64,000 nucleotides of DNA from Sphingobacterium sp. SGG-5 (GCF_011043525.1 NZ_JAAKGO010000009.1:99576-163575); one strand, 5' to 3'. Positions 17,086 to 26,622 are shown, counted from the stretch's first letter. A program made the numbers and translations. Notes: generated by a model from the letters alone, not told the origin.

Positions 17086-19571
17086 CTTTTTTTGTTAAAA
17101 TTTACATAGCCGGACTTTAAGCCTTTAGCACTGAAATCGACGCTCACCGGCTTATCATTGCCTGCTTTTATTTTTATATAAGCAGTTAAATTGCCTCGAT
17201 GTGCGTTATGTTTGTTGTCGGTATAATTCCCCATGTCACTGTTGTTACCACCCTCCAGTCCGAGTAGCTCGGCCTCTCCGTTGATATTACATCGGATTTC
17301 GTGGGAAGCATCGGTCACAAGGTTTCCTTTATCATCAACAATTTGTAATCTGACTTGTGCTACTCCATCTTTTTTGCGGATTAAATCATCACATTCTACC
17401 ACTTTTATGGCATATGGCTTTTGGGGCGTCACAATGCTATAGTGTGCTACTTGCCTGTCGTTGGCGTCCATACCAATTACTTCCAACGTACCCGCTTCAT
17501 AGGGCACGTCCCAATACGTAATGCCTGTTTTGGAGTCGTAAGGCTTAGGCAGTCCCCATTTTTTTCCGTTTAGTATCAGCTGTGCATGAGCCGTATTTGT
17601 ATAACATACGACCCTTATAAGTTCTCCCGGCTCGTATTTCCATTGCGGCCAAGCGTCCATAGATAGGCGTATTCTTGCTTTGCGCTTATGTTGCTCTGTC
17701 TGGGACAACACATCTTCGGATATAATCTCCTTAGCTATGGAATAAGTGCCTAAATAGGCCATAGGCTTATCGCTCCAGAGCGACTGTCGGAAATAGCCAC
17801 GCGGTTTTATCAATCCGGCAAAATCCATTAGGCCCGAATAAAACCCCCGTGATGGCCATTTTCCCGATTCGCCAAGATAATCTATTCCGGTCCACAGAAA
17901 CTGCCCGAAAATATGGTCGTTTTCCATCACAGCTTTCCACGCTTTTAAATCGTGGCGGTTTTCACTACCATAAATCACACGATTCGGGTATTTTTTGTGA
18001 TCCGAGATATATCGGTTTTCCGTGTAATTGTAGCCGGCAATATCCAGTGCGCCTGGATATGTTGTCTCATTAGACATAGCCACGCCAGCTAACCCTGCTG
18101 TCACAGGTCGAGATGTGTCGTGCTGTTTTACCACTTTCACCAATTTCTCGGCGATTGTTCCCAGGCGATTGGCATCCGGTGCTTCTTTTTTATATCCCCC
18201 GAAGCTTTTTTGGGTAAATCCGCCGTCTCCATCCAGAATAGGGTGAGAGTAAGGGTCATTAGGGTAGTCTACCTCATTTCCAATGCTCCAGGCAAATATC
18301 GATATGTGGTTTCTGTCACGCTTGACCATATCGGCAAGATCCTGTTCTCCCCAGCTCTCGAAGAAATCATAGGAGCCATCCAATCCGGGTATACCCACAT
18401 TCCATCCTTCTATCCATTTCCTTTTGGGAAATTCCCACTCATCAAATGCTTCGTTGAGCACCAGTAAGCCTAATTCATCGCAGAGCGCATATAAGTCTGG
18501 CGATTGAGGATTGTGTGAGGTGCGGATAGCGTTACAACCTATTTCTTTGAGAGTTAGTAGTCGCTTTCGCCACACTTGTTTTGGAACTGCCGCACCCAAT
18601 ACACCGGCATCGTGATGCAGACATACGCCTTTTATTTTCATCGGCTTTCCATTCAACGCAAATCCCTTATTCGGATCGAAGTTAAATGTACGAAACCCCG
18701 TGGCGGTATTTGTACTGTCTAATATCTTTCCATTGAGGCTCACTATTGTCACGAGCTGATATAGATTAGGATGGTCAACGTCCCATAGTAAAGGATTCTC
18801 CGGTTGCAAAGAGGTGATAAGTTTATTGTCTTGTTGTTTTTCTACAGTCAGAGATTGTGATTTTTTTGCCACCGATTGGCCATTTGGTGCAAATAGTTCG
18901 TTTGTTATCAAGAGTGTCTCACCATGAGGAGTATGGTTTTGAAGGGAAACTTCTATTTTGAGTGACGAATTATCTTTCTTTGGATAAGCAGAGACACCCC
19001 ATTGCGCAATATGGATAGGAGGGCTGTGGATCAACCAGACATTCCGATATATACCGGATCCCGTGTACCATCGCGAATCTGCATGACGGCTGTGATCGAC
19101 TCTTACAGCAATCATGTTGTTCTGATCATATTTGATATATGGGGTAATATCGTACATGAACGAGATATAGCCATTCGGGCGGTGCCCCAATAATTGTCCA
19201 TTGATATAGACATCGCTACGATTGTATACGCCCTCAAAATAGATATAGATTTTTTCTCCACGTCTGTCGCCAGATATCTTTAAAGTTTTCCGATACCACC
19301 CTATACCCCCAGGCAGATAACCGGTACAGCTGGCCAGAGTCGGATCCAGCTTTCCTTTTACACTCCAATCGTGAGGTAGGTTTATGGATTGCCATTTTGT
19401 TTCGTCAATAGCTGCGTTTTTAGCGTCCTTTGTGTCTTCCAGTATAAATAACCAGTTCTCGTTGAGTAATTCGCTTTGTCCGAATCCAACTTGGGCTTCT
19501 GTCCATTTTGGGAGACCCAATAGAGACGAGATGAACAAACAGGCCAAAAGATGCCAATGCTTTAAGATCAT
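17082..19571 (-). CDS. Glycoside hydrolase family 2 (beta-galactosidase type)
   Basis: An 829-aa GH2 enzyme with a signal peptide (ending near WTEAQ). Domains: sugar-binding jelly roll (about 30-200, with YFEGVYNRSDVYING and the DSRWYTGSGIYRNVW signature), Ig-like domain (about 200-300), TIM barrel (about 300-600), then C-terminal beta domains of DUF4982 type (from about 610, with WPQWKYEPGE and YTNTAHAQLILNGK). Acid/base Glu433 is in SIGNEVDYP and nucleophile Glu537 in IYGSENRHD. KGVCLHHDAG and TSHNPQSPDLYALCDELG are typical of beta-galactosidase-like members. It would trim beta-linked end residues, perhaps galactose, from desulfated oligosaccharides; the sugar is not proven. It is the first gene of a minus-strand operon. 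Confidence 0.92.
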   Translation of the reverse strand: MILKHWHLLACLFISSLLGLPKWTEAQVGFGQSELLNENWLFILEDTKDAKNAAIDETKWQSINLPHDWSVKGKLDPTLASCTGYLPGGIGWYRKTLKISGDRRGEKIYIYFEGVYNRSDVYINGQLLGHRPNGYISFMYDITPYIKYDQNNMIAVRVDHSRHADSRWYTGSGIYRNVWLIHSPPIHIAQWGVSAYPKKDNSSLKIEVSLQNHTPHGETLLITNELFAPNGQSVAKKSQSLTVEKQQDNKLITSLQPENPLLWDVDHPNLYQLVTIVSLNGKILDSTNTATGFRTFNFDPNKGFALNGKPMKIKGVCLHHDAGVLGAAVPKQVWRKRLLTLKEIGCNAIRTSHNPQSPDLYALCDELGLLVLNEAFDEWEFPKRKWIEGWNVGIPGLDGSYDFFESWGEQDLADMVKRDRNHISIFAWSIGNEVDYPNDPYSHPILDGDGGFTQKSFGGYKKEAPDANRLGTIAEKLVKVVKQHDTSRPVTAGLAGVAMSNETTYPGALDIAGYNYTENRYISDHKKYPNRVIYGSENRHDLKAWKAVMENDHIFGQFLWTGIDYLGESGKWPSRGFYSGLMDFAGLIKPRGYFRQSLWSDKPMAYLGTYSIAKEIISEDVLSQTEQHKRKARIRLSMDAWPQWKYEPGELIRVVCYTNTAHAQLILNGKKWGLPKPYDSKTGITYWDVPYEAGTLEVIGMDANDRQVAHYSIVTPQKPYAIKVVECDDLIRKKDGVAQVRLQIVDDKGNLVTDASHEIRCNINGEAELLGLEGGNNSDMGNYTDNKHNAHRGNLTAYIKIKAGNDKPVSVDFSAKGLKSGYVNFNKKR

Positions 19572-19610
19572 ATGATGTTACAAAAGTTTATGTTTGATAA
19601 ATAATACCAC

Positions 19611-19659
19611 AAGGGCTGTCTGAAAATTCTCACAAAGCTTACTTTTTAGAAACACCCTT
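19611..19659. repeat. Short imperfect inverted repeat, possible MITE remnant
   Basis: AAGGGCTGTCTGAAAA on the left and the inverse of AAGGGTGTTTCTAAAAA on the right bound a 49-bp segment upstream of the GH2 gene. Ends of the form GGGCTGTCTxAAAA are common at insertion sequences in this phylum. No transposase is present. In the 367-bp gap between the GH2 gene and the 227-aa protein gene I see only this repeat and the tRNA. Confidence 0.4.
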
Positions 19660-19801
19660 GTTTGCAAAGGAACGTACTTATTGGATAAAAAATATCTCAA
19701 TATGGGAGTGTGTTTATCTCAAAACAAAGTAAACCTACGATTTCTTTATACAAGGGAAGACAACCGGAGGGCAGATAAGAAAATAATAAGGGGGAAGTTT
19801 G

Positions 19802-19876
19802 TGGGAATTACTGGATTCGAACCAGTGACCCCTACCTTGTCGAGGTAGTGCTCTAAACCAACTGAGCTAAATTCCC
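19802..19876 (-). tRNA. tRNA-Val (anticodon GAC)
   Basis: The minus strand folds into a 75-nt cloverleaf: acceptor GGGAATT/AATTCCC with discriminator A, D arm GCTC/GAGC with GG in the loop, anticodon stem CTACC/GGTAG, loop TCGACAA, variable GGGTC, T arm ACTGG-TTCGAAT-CCAGT. The anticodon in the middle of the loop is GAC (valine). Position 33 is C instead of the nearly universal U. CCA is not encoded. Confidence 0.9.
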
Positions 19877-19938
19877 AAACTGTCTGCAAAGATTAGAAAA
19901 AAAAATGAAATACAACCCATCTATTTGCAAATATTATT

Positions 19939-20622
19939 TTAGGGCTCTAAGCTCCATATTTCGTAGATCGGATCGCCTTTAGAGCTCAGCCCGTTGTGGT
20001 GCCAATCTTTGTTTTTGATCTCTCCTTTAAATTCCAAAGTATTTCCCACACGGCTATTGTCTCGGGAGAAAAATAGAAGATGTTCGGTGTAGTTGTTGTC
20101 CGAAAATGTATAATGTCCACCGCCTGTGCCATAGAAGCCTTTTTCTGCCGGATTGATCGCAATCCACTGAAAATAGCCATCGACTAATATCTTAATCGTT
20201 TTGCGGTCTCGTCGGGGAATGGTGCCCATACTTCCGTCCTTTGCCTGACGGCCCGTAATACGCCACACGCCATCTAACCCTTGATTCTGTGCGGGTTTCT
20301 TGGCGAGTGCCTGTCCTCCGATGGATAGCGATTCGCTGCTGCTTGATGTAGGGAGACGGATCTGTGTACCAACGCTTTGTGGGTTTTCATCGTTATATTC
20401 TAAAGTAATGTGCAGGGTCTTGCCGTCAAACTGATACGGCCCTCCTTGCGTAGAAAGATATTCCTGATCTTTAAATAAAATCTGGCTGCTGTAACCATTT
20501 TTGAAAAGCCATACCGTATTTGTGTCGTCTGACTTTCCTACATATACACCGTCCAGATTTATGGCCTGACCGAAAGCTGTCGTGGATACACACAGACACA
20601 GCAAAAGTGTTTGCAGTTTCAT
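19939..20622 (-). CDS. Secreted protein of unknown function
   Basis: A 227-aa protein with a signal peptide (MKLQTLLLCLCVSTTAFGQ). The mature part seems to be two related beta-rich halves: one starting INLDGVYVGKSDD and a second starting GLDGVWRITGRQ, each opening with LDGV[YW], which suggests a duplicated lipocalin-like unit. The second half holds GTGGGHYTFSDNNYTEHLLF. I do not recognise a family with a known role; such genes are usually annotated as membrane or secreted proteins. It begins 18 bp after the C1 peptidase gene on the same strand, so the two are probably cotranscribed. Confidence 0.7.
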   Translation of the reverse strand: MKLQTLLLCLCVSTTAFGQAINLDGVYVGKSDDTNTVWLFKNGYSSQILFKDQEYLSTQGGPYQFDGKTLHITLEYNDENPQSVGTQIRLPTSSSSESLSIGGQALAKKPAQNQGLDGVWRITGRQAKDGSMGTIPRRDRKTIKILVDGYFQWIAINPAEKGFYGTGGGHYTFSDNNYTEHLLFFSRDNSRVGNTLEFKGEIKNKDWHHNGLSSKGDPIYEIWSLEP

Positions 20623-20640
20623 AAGAATATAATTTGAGAT

Positions 20641-21828
20641 TTACCCCATGTTCAACTTACCTCTGATTTCTTTTTGTATCGCGTCTTTATGAAGCAATAT
20701 TGAGATTGTTTTGTAGCGTACAAATTCTTTGGTCACATACATATATCCCTGATAATCGTTGGATGTACCCCACGAGTTTTTAACGATATAATATTCCTTT
20801 CCGTTTTGATCGCGACTGATTCCCACAATATGCATGCCATGGTCATCCGTTGTCCTATAGTCATCAAACGCCGCCTGACGTTCGGCCGGACTTTTTGTTC
20901 CTTCTGCTTTTGGCCCGTTAAACATATCCTTTTGCTCTTCTTTCGACATCGCTGCAAGTTCTTTTGCCGGAACATAAGCTACACCATTTTTCCAGCTGAA
21001 ATATTTCTCCGAAACATCTGTAGCCCACGCTACGGTATATCCGGTCTTTAATGCATGGTCAATGATGTCGGTTAAGTCTCGCATCTGCACATTGTAAAAA
21101 CTTTCGAACGACCAGTTGTCGGGTATCAATAATACGAAAGGTTTATAATAAGGGTAAGCGTCGAAAGAGCTGATACCGACATAGTCGTCCGGATGTATCC
21201 CGACCACCTGGTCTGCCCAGGAGCGTGGTGTATAGCTTTTCCCTTTATAGGTGAAAATCTGTGGTGGAGTGCCGAGGTAGGCATCCATGACACCGGTTAT
21301 TGCTTTTTGCCAGCTTTTGGATAATGTTTTGTTTTTAGCAATGCTTTCGTTCATACTCTCGAGAACACCGCTCATTTCGCTAAAATTATTGCGTGTCTGT
21401 CCGTCGAGTAAACCTGTGTAAGCCTCCTGGGGTACCGCTCCATATCGGCGATAAATAGTCAATACATCATGTAACTGCCCGCCTTGACCCTGACTTTGCC
21501 CGCCGTGCAACCGCATAAAGTTTTTCGCCTTTTCGAGATAGGTATAGTAAGCCGTGAAAATCTGTGATATCTCTACAGGCTGCCTGCCCATGCGGATCAT
21601 CTCTGATTCGAGAAATGAATTTCCGGAATAGGACCAGCAAGTGCCGGATGAGCCTTGATCTTTGACAGAAGTGGTCTCGAGATTGATAACTTCCGTAAAA
21701 ACAAACTGATTCTTACTGCTATCGCTAACATTACTCTTGAGCGCGTGGATTAAATTATCCTGTGCAAAAGTGTGAAAAGTAGCGGCAAATAATAAGGTAG
21801 CAATACCTAGTGGTTTTCTCCAATTCAT
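20641..21828 (-). CDS. C1-family cysteine peptidase (bleomycin hydrolase/PepC-like), exported
   Basis: A 395-aa papain-fold peptidase related to aminopeptidase C and bleomycin hydrolase. The catalytic Cys64 is in DQGSSGTCWSYSGNSFLESE, the histidine is His330 in DDHGMHIVGIS, and the asparagine is Asn351 in VKNSWGTSNDYQGY. Unlike classic cytoplasmic PepC it has a signal peptide (MNWRKPLGIATLLFAATFHTFAQ), so it acts in the periplasm or outside. It is shorter than the roughly 450-aa PepC. No separate prodomain is evident. It is the first gene of a two-gene minus-strand unit. Confidence 0.85.
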   Translation of the reverse strand: MNWRKPLGIATLLFAATFHTFAQDNLIHALKSNVSDSSKNQFVFTEVINLETTSVKDQGSSGTCWSYSGNSFLESEMIRMGRQPVEISQIFTAYYTYLEKAKNFMRLHGGQSQGQGGQLHDVLTIYRRYGAVPQEAYTGLLDGQTRNNFSEMSGVLESMNESIAKNKTLSKSWQKAITGVMDAYLGTPPQIFTYKGKSYTPRSWADQVVGIHPDDYVGISSFDAYPYYKPFVLLIPDNWSFESFYNVQMRDLTDIIDHALKTGYTVAWATDVSEKYFSWKNGVAYVPAKELAAMSKEEQKDMFNGPKAEGTKSPAERQAAFDDYRTTDDHGMHIVGISRDQNGKEYYIVKNSWGTSNDYQGYMYVTKEFVRYKTISILLHKDAIQKEIRGKLNMG

Positions 21829-21896
21829 ATCAAAATACTGTTTTTTACGAATATAAAAATTGATTGGGCAAATCGATCCCCGATTTTGTAAAATCT

Positions 21897-24800
21897 TTAT
21901 GATACGAGGTCTTGTCCTTCTATATACAGTGGAATATCGATAAAGAATGTTGTCCCTTCATTTAACGTACTTTCAAACCTTATCGTGCCATTCATGCCCT
22001 CAATGGTCTGTTTGACAAAAGCAAGTCCCAATCCTGTGCCTGAACTTTTTGTCGTAAAGTTTGGCCGGAAGATATTGGGAATAACATCCGCTGCGATACC
22101 TAGGCCATTGTCCTTGACCTGGATCTCTATTCTATTGTTGCCTAAGTTATTGATAATAAAATCAACTTTGAGCTTTCTCCGTTTTGGACTGGCCTCCATA
22201 GCGTTTTTCAGAAGATTGTTGAAGGTACGGAGCAGCTGTCCTCGATCACCCAAAACATTAAGTTTTGGTATACCTGTATTATTTCTTATCGAAATCTGCG
22301 TGTTCGGATTGCTACTGAATGTGTCGATAGATTTGGTGATCTTACCGATTAAATCGATCACGACCATTTTTGTTTCAGGGAGCTTGGCGAAAGAGGAAAA
22401 CTCAGAGGCGATATGTGACAAAGCATCGATTTGTTCAATAAAGGAAGTGGATATCTTTTTGAAACGTTCTTCCAGTTTGGGATCTCCTTCATGGAAGGAC
22501 CGGCTTAATTGCTGTATACCCAACTTCATAGGTGTAAGCGGATTCTTAATCTCATGGGCAACCTGCTGTGCCATTTCGCGCCACGCGGCCTCACGCTCTT
22601 TGTTGCGGAGCTGTACGGCATTTTCTTCCAGCTTGACCAACATGAAATTGTACTCTTTGATCAGCGAGCCGATTTCGTCATTTTTGTCCCAATATAGCGG
22701 TTCGTTGGTCTTGCCGCTGAGCGATGTTTCAGCCAGTTTCTGACCGATAAACTCTAAAGGTTCGGTGATTTTCCGTGCAATAAAAGCAGACAGAAAGGCA
22801 AGAATGATAACGATAATCGTATAAATATTGAGGATCGTGTTTAATAGCACATTTTGGCTGCTCGTCTCTTCATCGTTCGATAAAAAATAAGGAATACTCA
22901 GGTATGCCAACGTCTGATAGTTGGCATTTCTAATGGTAGCATAGGTGACATCATAGTTAAAGTCAGCCACATTTTCTTTATTCATGATCTCGCTTTTCTT
23001 CAACACGTTCAGATTTAACAGCGCATCAATATGGATATATTGGGAAATCAACTTTTGGTCATATATCTTAGGTTGTGTCGAATATATAAGTTTTCCGTTG
23101 CTGTTATATAAGTTGAAGTCCATGGTCAATACATCGGAAAGATTTCTTATCAGATCCTCGATATCATGCACGACTTCCCGGGAGGCCGAGTTATATATAT
23201 TGCTTTCTATTTTATTGGCAATTTTAGAGATGTGTTCTATTTTTTCGTTTTTTCTGTTTTCTTCCGATTGATAACTGATACTGATAAAGGTGATGACACC
23301 GGAAATAATGACGGCAAGGAGCACGGATGAAATGACCAGCGTTTGTATCCGTGTACTATATCGGATATTTTGCCGGAGCCGATACAATCGAAATACCAGA
23401 TGACGAAAAGAGAGGTTTTGAGAAGTGAAAACAGGGATGATAGTCAATAAAAGATTGATGAATGTTGTAACAACGTAGAGTAATAGAAATGATGCGGATG
23501 CTAAGGCAATAAATTCCCAATAGGATTGGGTCTCTTTACTTACGATAATCGTCGTGTAGCTGTTCGGCCTATACATAACCTGGACAAAGCGGTCGTCTTC
23601 CTTTAACACGATATACTCTTCGATCGCCTGAGGGAATGACGCATCGGTACTTGGATATATGTATTTGCCGTTTTGTGTAATTAACGTTCCATTTTTATAA
23701 AAAGCATAACTGTTTTCACCAAAATTCTGCTCATTTAATTGTGCATCATTCTTATTTGCACCCAAGAGTATCGGAAAGGGTAACGCTTGACTGAACACCT
23801 TATTGGTGAAATTCAGAATCAGGGTAAGTTCATCTTCCGTCGAGAGGGGTATTTTTAAGATAGCAAAGTATTCCAACTTGCCGATTTCTGTGGCGTGTTT
23901 GTAAAAATTGGATGTAGAGTTTATTTTTGTAGAGTTGATAACCTTTTCACGATAATCTGTAATCTTGTTTGACGTATATTTCTCTATTGGATCCGTGTTG
24001 AGATAGTAATAGCCCTGAAAATCATATTTCGAAAGATACCCGTTGAGGTATTTTCGTTTGATGTAGGAGGACAAGAACTTACCGTCAATATCCGGATAGC
24101 TGAAATGTAAAATTTTTAGCAGGTGATCGTCGCTTAAGAGATCGCTTTCGATGGAATCAAATTGTACGATAGCCTCGGGATCATCGTTAGACTTCAATAA
24201 GGAGATGGTCTGTTTTAATTGTTTTTCCTGTGCTTTATTGTAGGATTTGGAGAAGATAATTGCTGTTATCAACGCCAAGGATACCAATGAAATAACATGT
24301 GTAGAGATTCGATTTTCTCGAAACATCGAGTGATCAAATGATCGGATCAGTACAATCAAACCAATAAGAACATTCACGAGGTCAAAACTATCGAATACAG
24401 CCGATAAGATCAGGAATTGGACCAGCACGAGCAGCTGTATATTGAGAATATGGGTGGATGAATTGTGACAGAGACCTTTGCCGAGATATAGGATAAAATC
24501 GGTCAACAAAACCAAAGAAACGATATTGATACAATAGATGAGAACGAAAAGTAAACTAAAAGAATGTGTCTTTAGTAGTTCAATAAAGTTGTAATCAATA
24601 ATGGCCGAATGTGTCACCAGTGTTCCGAGATAATGGAATATCTGGTGATAGACAAGGTACAGAAAACACAATAAGAGGTAAAAAAAGATAATGTTGTTCG
24701 GCTTCTTTTTGAATTTCTCCTTAATGACAAGATTGTTTTTTACATAAATACAGTGACAGATTACCCAAAGGATCGCCACGCTATTAGCGATAAAAGTCCG

Positions 24801-25655
24801 TATGTTGGTAATAAAAGGAGGGTAGGAGTAGATTTCGGATCGGAATATCGGGAGGTTAGAAATTTCGACTAACCAGTTCGTATGCGTGTCTAGTAACCTG
24901 ACCAGAAAAAGTAAGGTAGCTATAACAACGATGGACAGCCAGGGGTATCCTTTTTTCGCGATATCGATACATATACCCTGAATGAGTATAACAAAAGTAA
25001 GGGTCGCTAGAAACCAGCATAGCAATTGGATCTTTATAAAGATGCTATTGTGTTTATCCGTGTTGAGTTTGACCGAAAACAGGTAAGTATCGTCTTTTGA
25101 ATAAATGTTTTTGATATTCTGACTGTCGCTGAAGTCAGCGATTTCCAGGTTATTTGTCTTTAGGATGCGCTGTGAGACAGCTGGTTTTAGATAATCGTCA
25201 TTGTTTCGAAATAACCTTTTAACGGTTATTATCGCCAAGAGTGTCGTCTCATCGTTGATCTCTTTTTTCTTAACGATAAAGGACCTGTTTTCAACGGTGA
25301 TGTACGAAATATTATTTTTTAAGCCATTTACGGTTTCCGGTACGTAGATATTTGAACTCCAGAATATAGGAGCATTGTTTTTATAAATAAAGAGGAAGAT
25401 CGATTTTTCCCGATATTTTTTTGATATTTCTCTTACCTGTAAGGGGTATCTTTCACTGTTCGCGAAAGTTTTTAAGAGTAAGTCATCGTTAAAAAGATGA
25501 TCGATAATTTCTTCTTTTTCATGGATATTCTCTGTCAGGAGTTTGCTGTCCATATCAAGAATCTCATTATCGTTTATGCTATTGTTGATCGTAACAGCCG
25601 TTGCTATAAATAGAACTGTAAGTACAAATAAAAATATCCGTATATTATTACTCAT
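21897..25655 (-). CDS. Large multi-pass sensor histidine kinase
   Basis: A 1252-aa NtrY-like sensor kinase. It has an N-terminal helix, an extracytoplasmic segment (about 30-200), a cluster of helices (about 210-480), a second extracytoplasmic segment (about 485-720), two helices (about 725-810), a third extracytoplasmic segment and a last helix near 975. Then follow HAMP (ARKITEPLEFIGQKL... WDKNDEIGSLIKEYNFM), HisKA with His1034 in QVAHEIKNPLTPMKLGIQQL, and HATPase with NNLLKNAMEASP, DNGLGIA and GTGLGLAFVK. No response regulator is next to it, so the partner must be elsewhere. Three separate outside loops suggest more than one signal input. It stands alone between the peptidase and sdh operons. 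Confidence 0.9.
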   Translation of the reverse strand: MSNNIRIFLFVLTVLFIATAVTINNSINDNEILDMDSKLLTENIHEKEEIIDHLFNDDLLLKTFANSERYPLQVREISKKYREKSIFLFIYKNNAPIFWSSNIYVPETVNGLKNNISYITVENRSFIVKKKEINDETTLLAIITVKRLFRNNDDYLKPAVSQRILKTNNLEIADFSDSQNIKNIYSKDDTYLFSVKLNTDKHNSIFIKIQLLCWFLATLTFVILIQGICIDIAKKGYPWLSIVVIATLLFLVRLLDTHTNWLVEISNLPIFRSEIYSYPPFITNIRTFIANSVAILWVICHCIYVKNNLVIKEKFKKKPNNIIFFYLLLCFLYLVYHQIFHYLGTLVTHSAIIDYNFIELLKTHSFSLLFVLIYCINIVSLVLLTDFILYLGKGLCHNSSTHILNIQLLVLVQFLILSAVFDSFDLVNVLIGLIVLIRSFDHSMFRENRISTHVISLVSLALITAIIFSKSYNKAQEKQLKQTISLLKSNDDPEAIVQFDSIESDLLSDDHLLKILHFSYPDIDGKFLSSYIKRKYLNGYLSKYDFQGYYYLNTDPIEKYTSNKITDYREKVINSTKINSTSNFYKHATEIGKLEYFAILKIPLSTEDELTLILNFTNKVFSQALPFPILLGANKNDAQLNEQNFGENSYAFYKNGTLITQNGKYIYPSTDASFPQAIEEYIVLKEDDRFVQVMYRPNSYTTIIVSKETQSYWEFIALASASFLLLYVVTTFINLLLTIIPVFTSQNLSFRHLVFRLYRLRQNIRYSTRIQTLVISSVLLAVIISGVITFISISYQSEENRKNEKIEHISKIANKIESNIYNSASREVVHDIEDLIRNLSDVLTMDFNLYNSNGKLIYSTQPKIYDQKLISQYIHIDALLNLNVLKKSEIMNKENVADFNYDVTYATIRNANYQTLAYLSIPYFLSNDEETSSQNVLLNTILNIYTIIVIILAFLSAFIARKITEPLEFIGQKLAETSLSGKTNEPLYWDKNDEIGSLIKEYNFMLVKLEENAVQLRNKEREAAWREMAQQVAHEIKNPLTPMKLGIQQLSRSFHEGDPKLEERFKKISTSFIEQIDALSHIASEFSSFAKLPETKMVVIDLIGKITKSIDTFSSNPNTQISIRNNTGIPKLNVLGDRGQLLRTFNNLLKNAMEASPKRRKLKVDFIINNLGNNRIEIQVKDNGLGIAADVIPNIFRPNFTTKSSGTGLGLAFVKQTIEGMNGTIRFESTLNEGTTFFIDIPLYIEGQDLVS

Positions 25656-25691
25656 TAGCAGAGAGCTTAACGTTGCAATAGTAAATATAAC

Positions 25692-25729
25692 AAAAAAGTC
25701 CTTACAAGATTTTTTGTAAGGACTTTTTT
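25692..25729 (-). terminator. Rho-independent terminator of the sdh operon
   Basis: A perfect 16-bp inverted repeat (AAAAAAGTCCTTACAA and its complement) with a 6-nt loop, ending in a U-run on both strands. It lies 20 bp after the sdhB stop and just upstream of the histidine kinase start. Confidence 0.85.
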
Positions 25730-25748
25730 AGTACCATTTGTGATAAGA

Positions 25749-26522
25749 CTAACTGTGAACGTCTTCCTGACGGAATATTTTAGCATTCAGATATTCCCGA
25801 TTTAGTCTTGCAATATTCGTTAATTTAATACCTACCGGACATTCTGCTTCACAGGCACCTGTATTGGTACAGCTACCGAAGCCCTCCTTATCCATCTGAT
25901 CGACCATCGCCTGTGCACGCTCGTAACGTTCTGTCTGACCCTGTGGAAGTAGGGCAAACTGCGATACCTTTGCGGAAACAAAGAGCATAGCCGAAGCATT
26001 TTTACATGCCGCAACACAAGCACCACATCCGATACATGTCGCTGACTCGAAAGCCTCATCAGCAATACGCTTAGGAATAGGTATAGTATTGGCATCCGGT
26101 ACACCACCTGTATTCACGTTGACATAGCCTCCCGCTTGTTGTATACGGTCGAACGCCGTGCGGTCGACGGCTAAATCTTTCAATACAGGGAAGGCTGCGG
26201 CACGCCAAGGTTCGATAACGATGGTTTGCCCATCGTGAAAGCTTCGCATATGCAGCTGACATGTCGTTGTTCCTTCCTTAGGTCCGTGTGGCCGGCCGTT
26301 AATGACCAGCGAACACATACCACAGATACCTTCGCGGCAATCGTGGTCAAAATATATAGGATCTTCACCTTTACGGGTCAAATCTTCATTCACAACATCC
26401 AACATTTCCAAGAAAGACATATCGTCAGCGATGTTGTTAGCCTGGATAGTTACAAACTGTCCTTTTGCTTTGTTATTTCTTTGACGCCAAACTTTCAGCG
26501 TTAAATTTAACTCCTTACTCAT
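25749..26522 (-). CDS. sdhB: Succinate dehydrogenase/fumarate reductase iron-sulfur subunit
   Basis: A 257-aa subunit that passes electrons from the flavoprotein to the membrane quinone site. The [2Fe-2S] cluster ligands are in [19 protein letters not shown] and the later TTCQLHM. The [4Fe-4S] and [3Fe-4S] sites are in [14 protein letters not shown] and [15 protein letters not shown]. It is the third gene of sdhC-sdhA-sdhB, the arrangement of the B-type enzyme with a single large membrane subunit, which is usual in Bacteroidetes. It follows sdhA by 97 bp of AT-rich degenerate repeats and ends at a strong terminator. Confidence 0.96.
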   Translation of the reverse strand: MSKELNLTLKVWRQRNNKAKGQFVTIQANNIADDMSFLEMLDVVNEDLTRKGEDPIYFDHDCREGICGMCSLVINGRPHGPKEGTTTCQLHMRSFHDGQTIVIEPWRAAAFPVLKDLAVDRTAFDRIQQAGGYVNVNTGGVPDANTIPIPKRIADEAFESATCIGCGACVAACKNASAMLFVSAKVSQFALLPQGQTERYERAQAMVDQMDKEGFGSCTNTGACEAECPVGIKLTNIARLNREYLNAKIFRQEDVHS

Positions 26523-26525
26523 ATG

Positions 26526-26622
26526 TTTATAGTATTTAGTAATTAGTATTTAGACTTTAGACATAAGAATTTTGTTTCTAACGTCCTCTATCTAATGTCT
26601 AATATCTATTATCTAATGTCTA
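26526..26622. repeat. Degenerate AT-rich simple repeats between sdhA and sdhB
   Basis: The spacer is made of short imperfect repeats: AGTATTTAG occurs twice (26531, 26545), and ATCTAATGTCTA occurs twice (26590, 26611), the second copy covering the sdhA stop codon. It looks like decayed tandem duplication. Confidence 0.5.
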
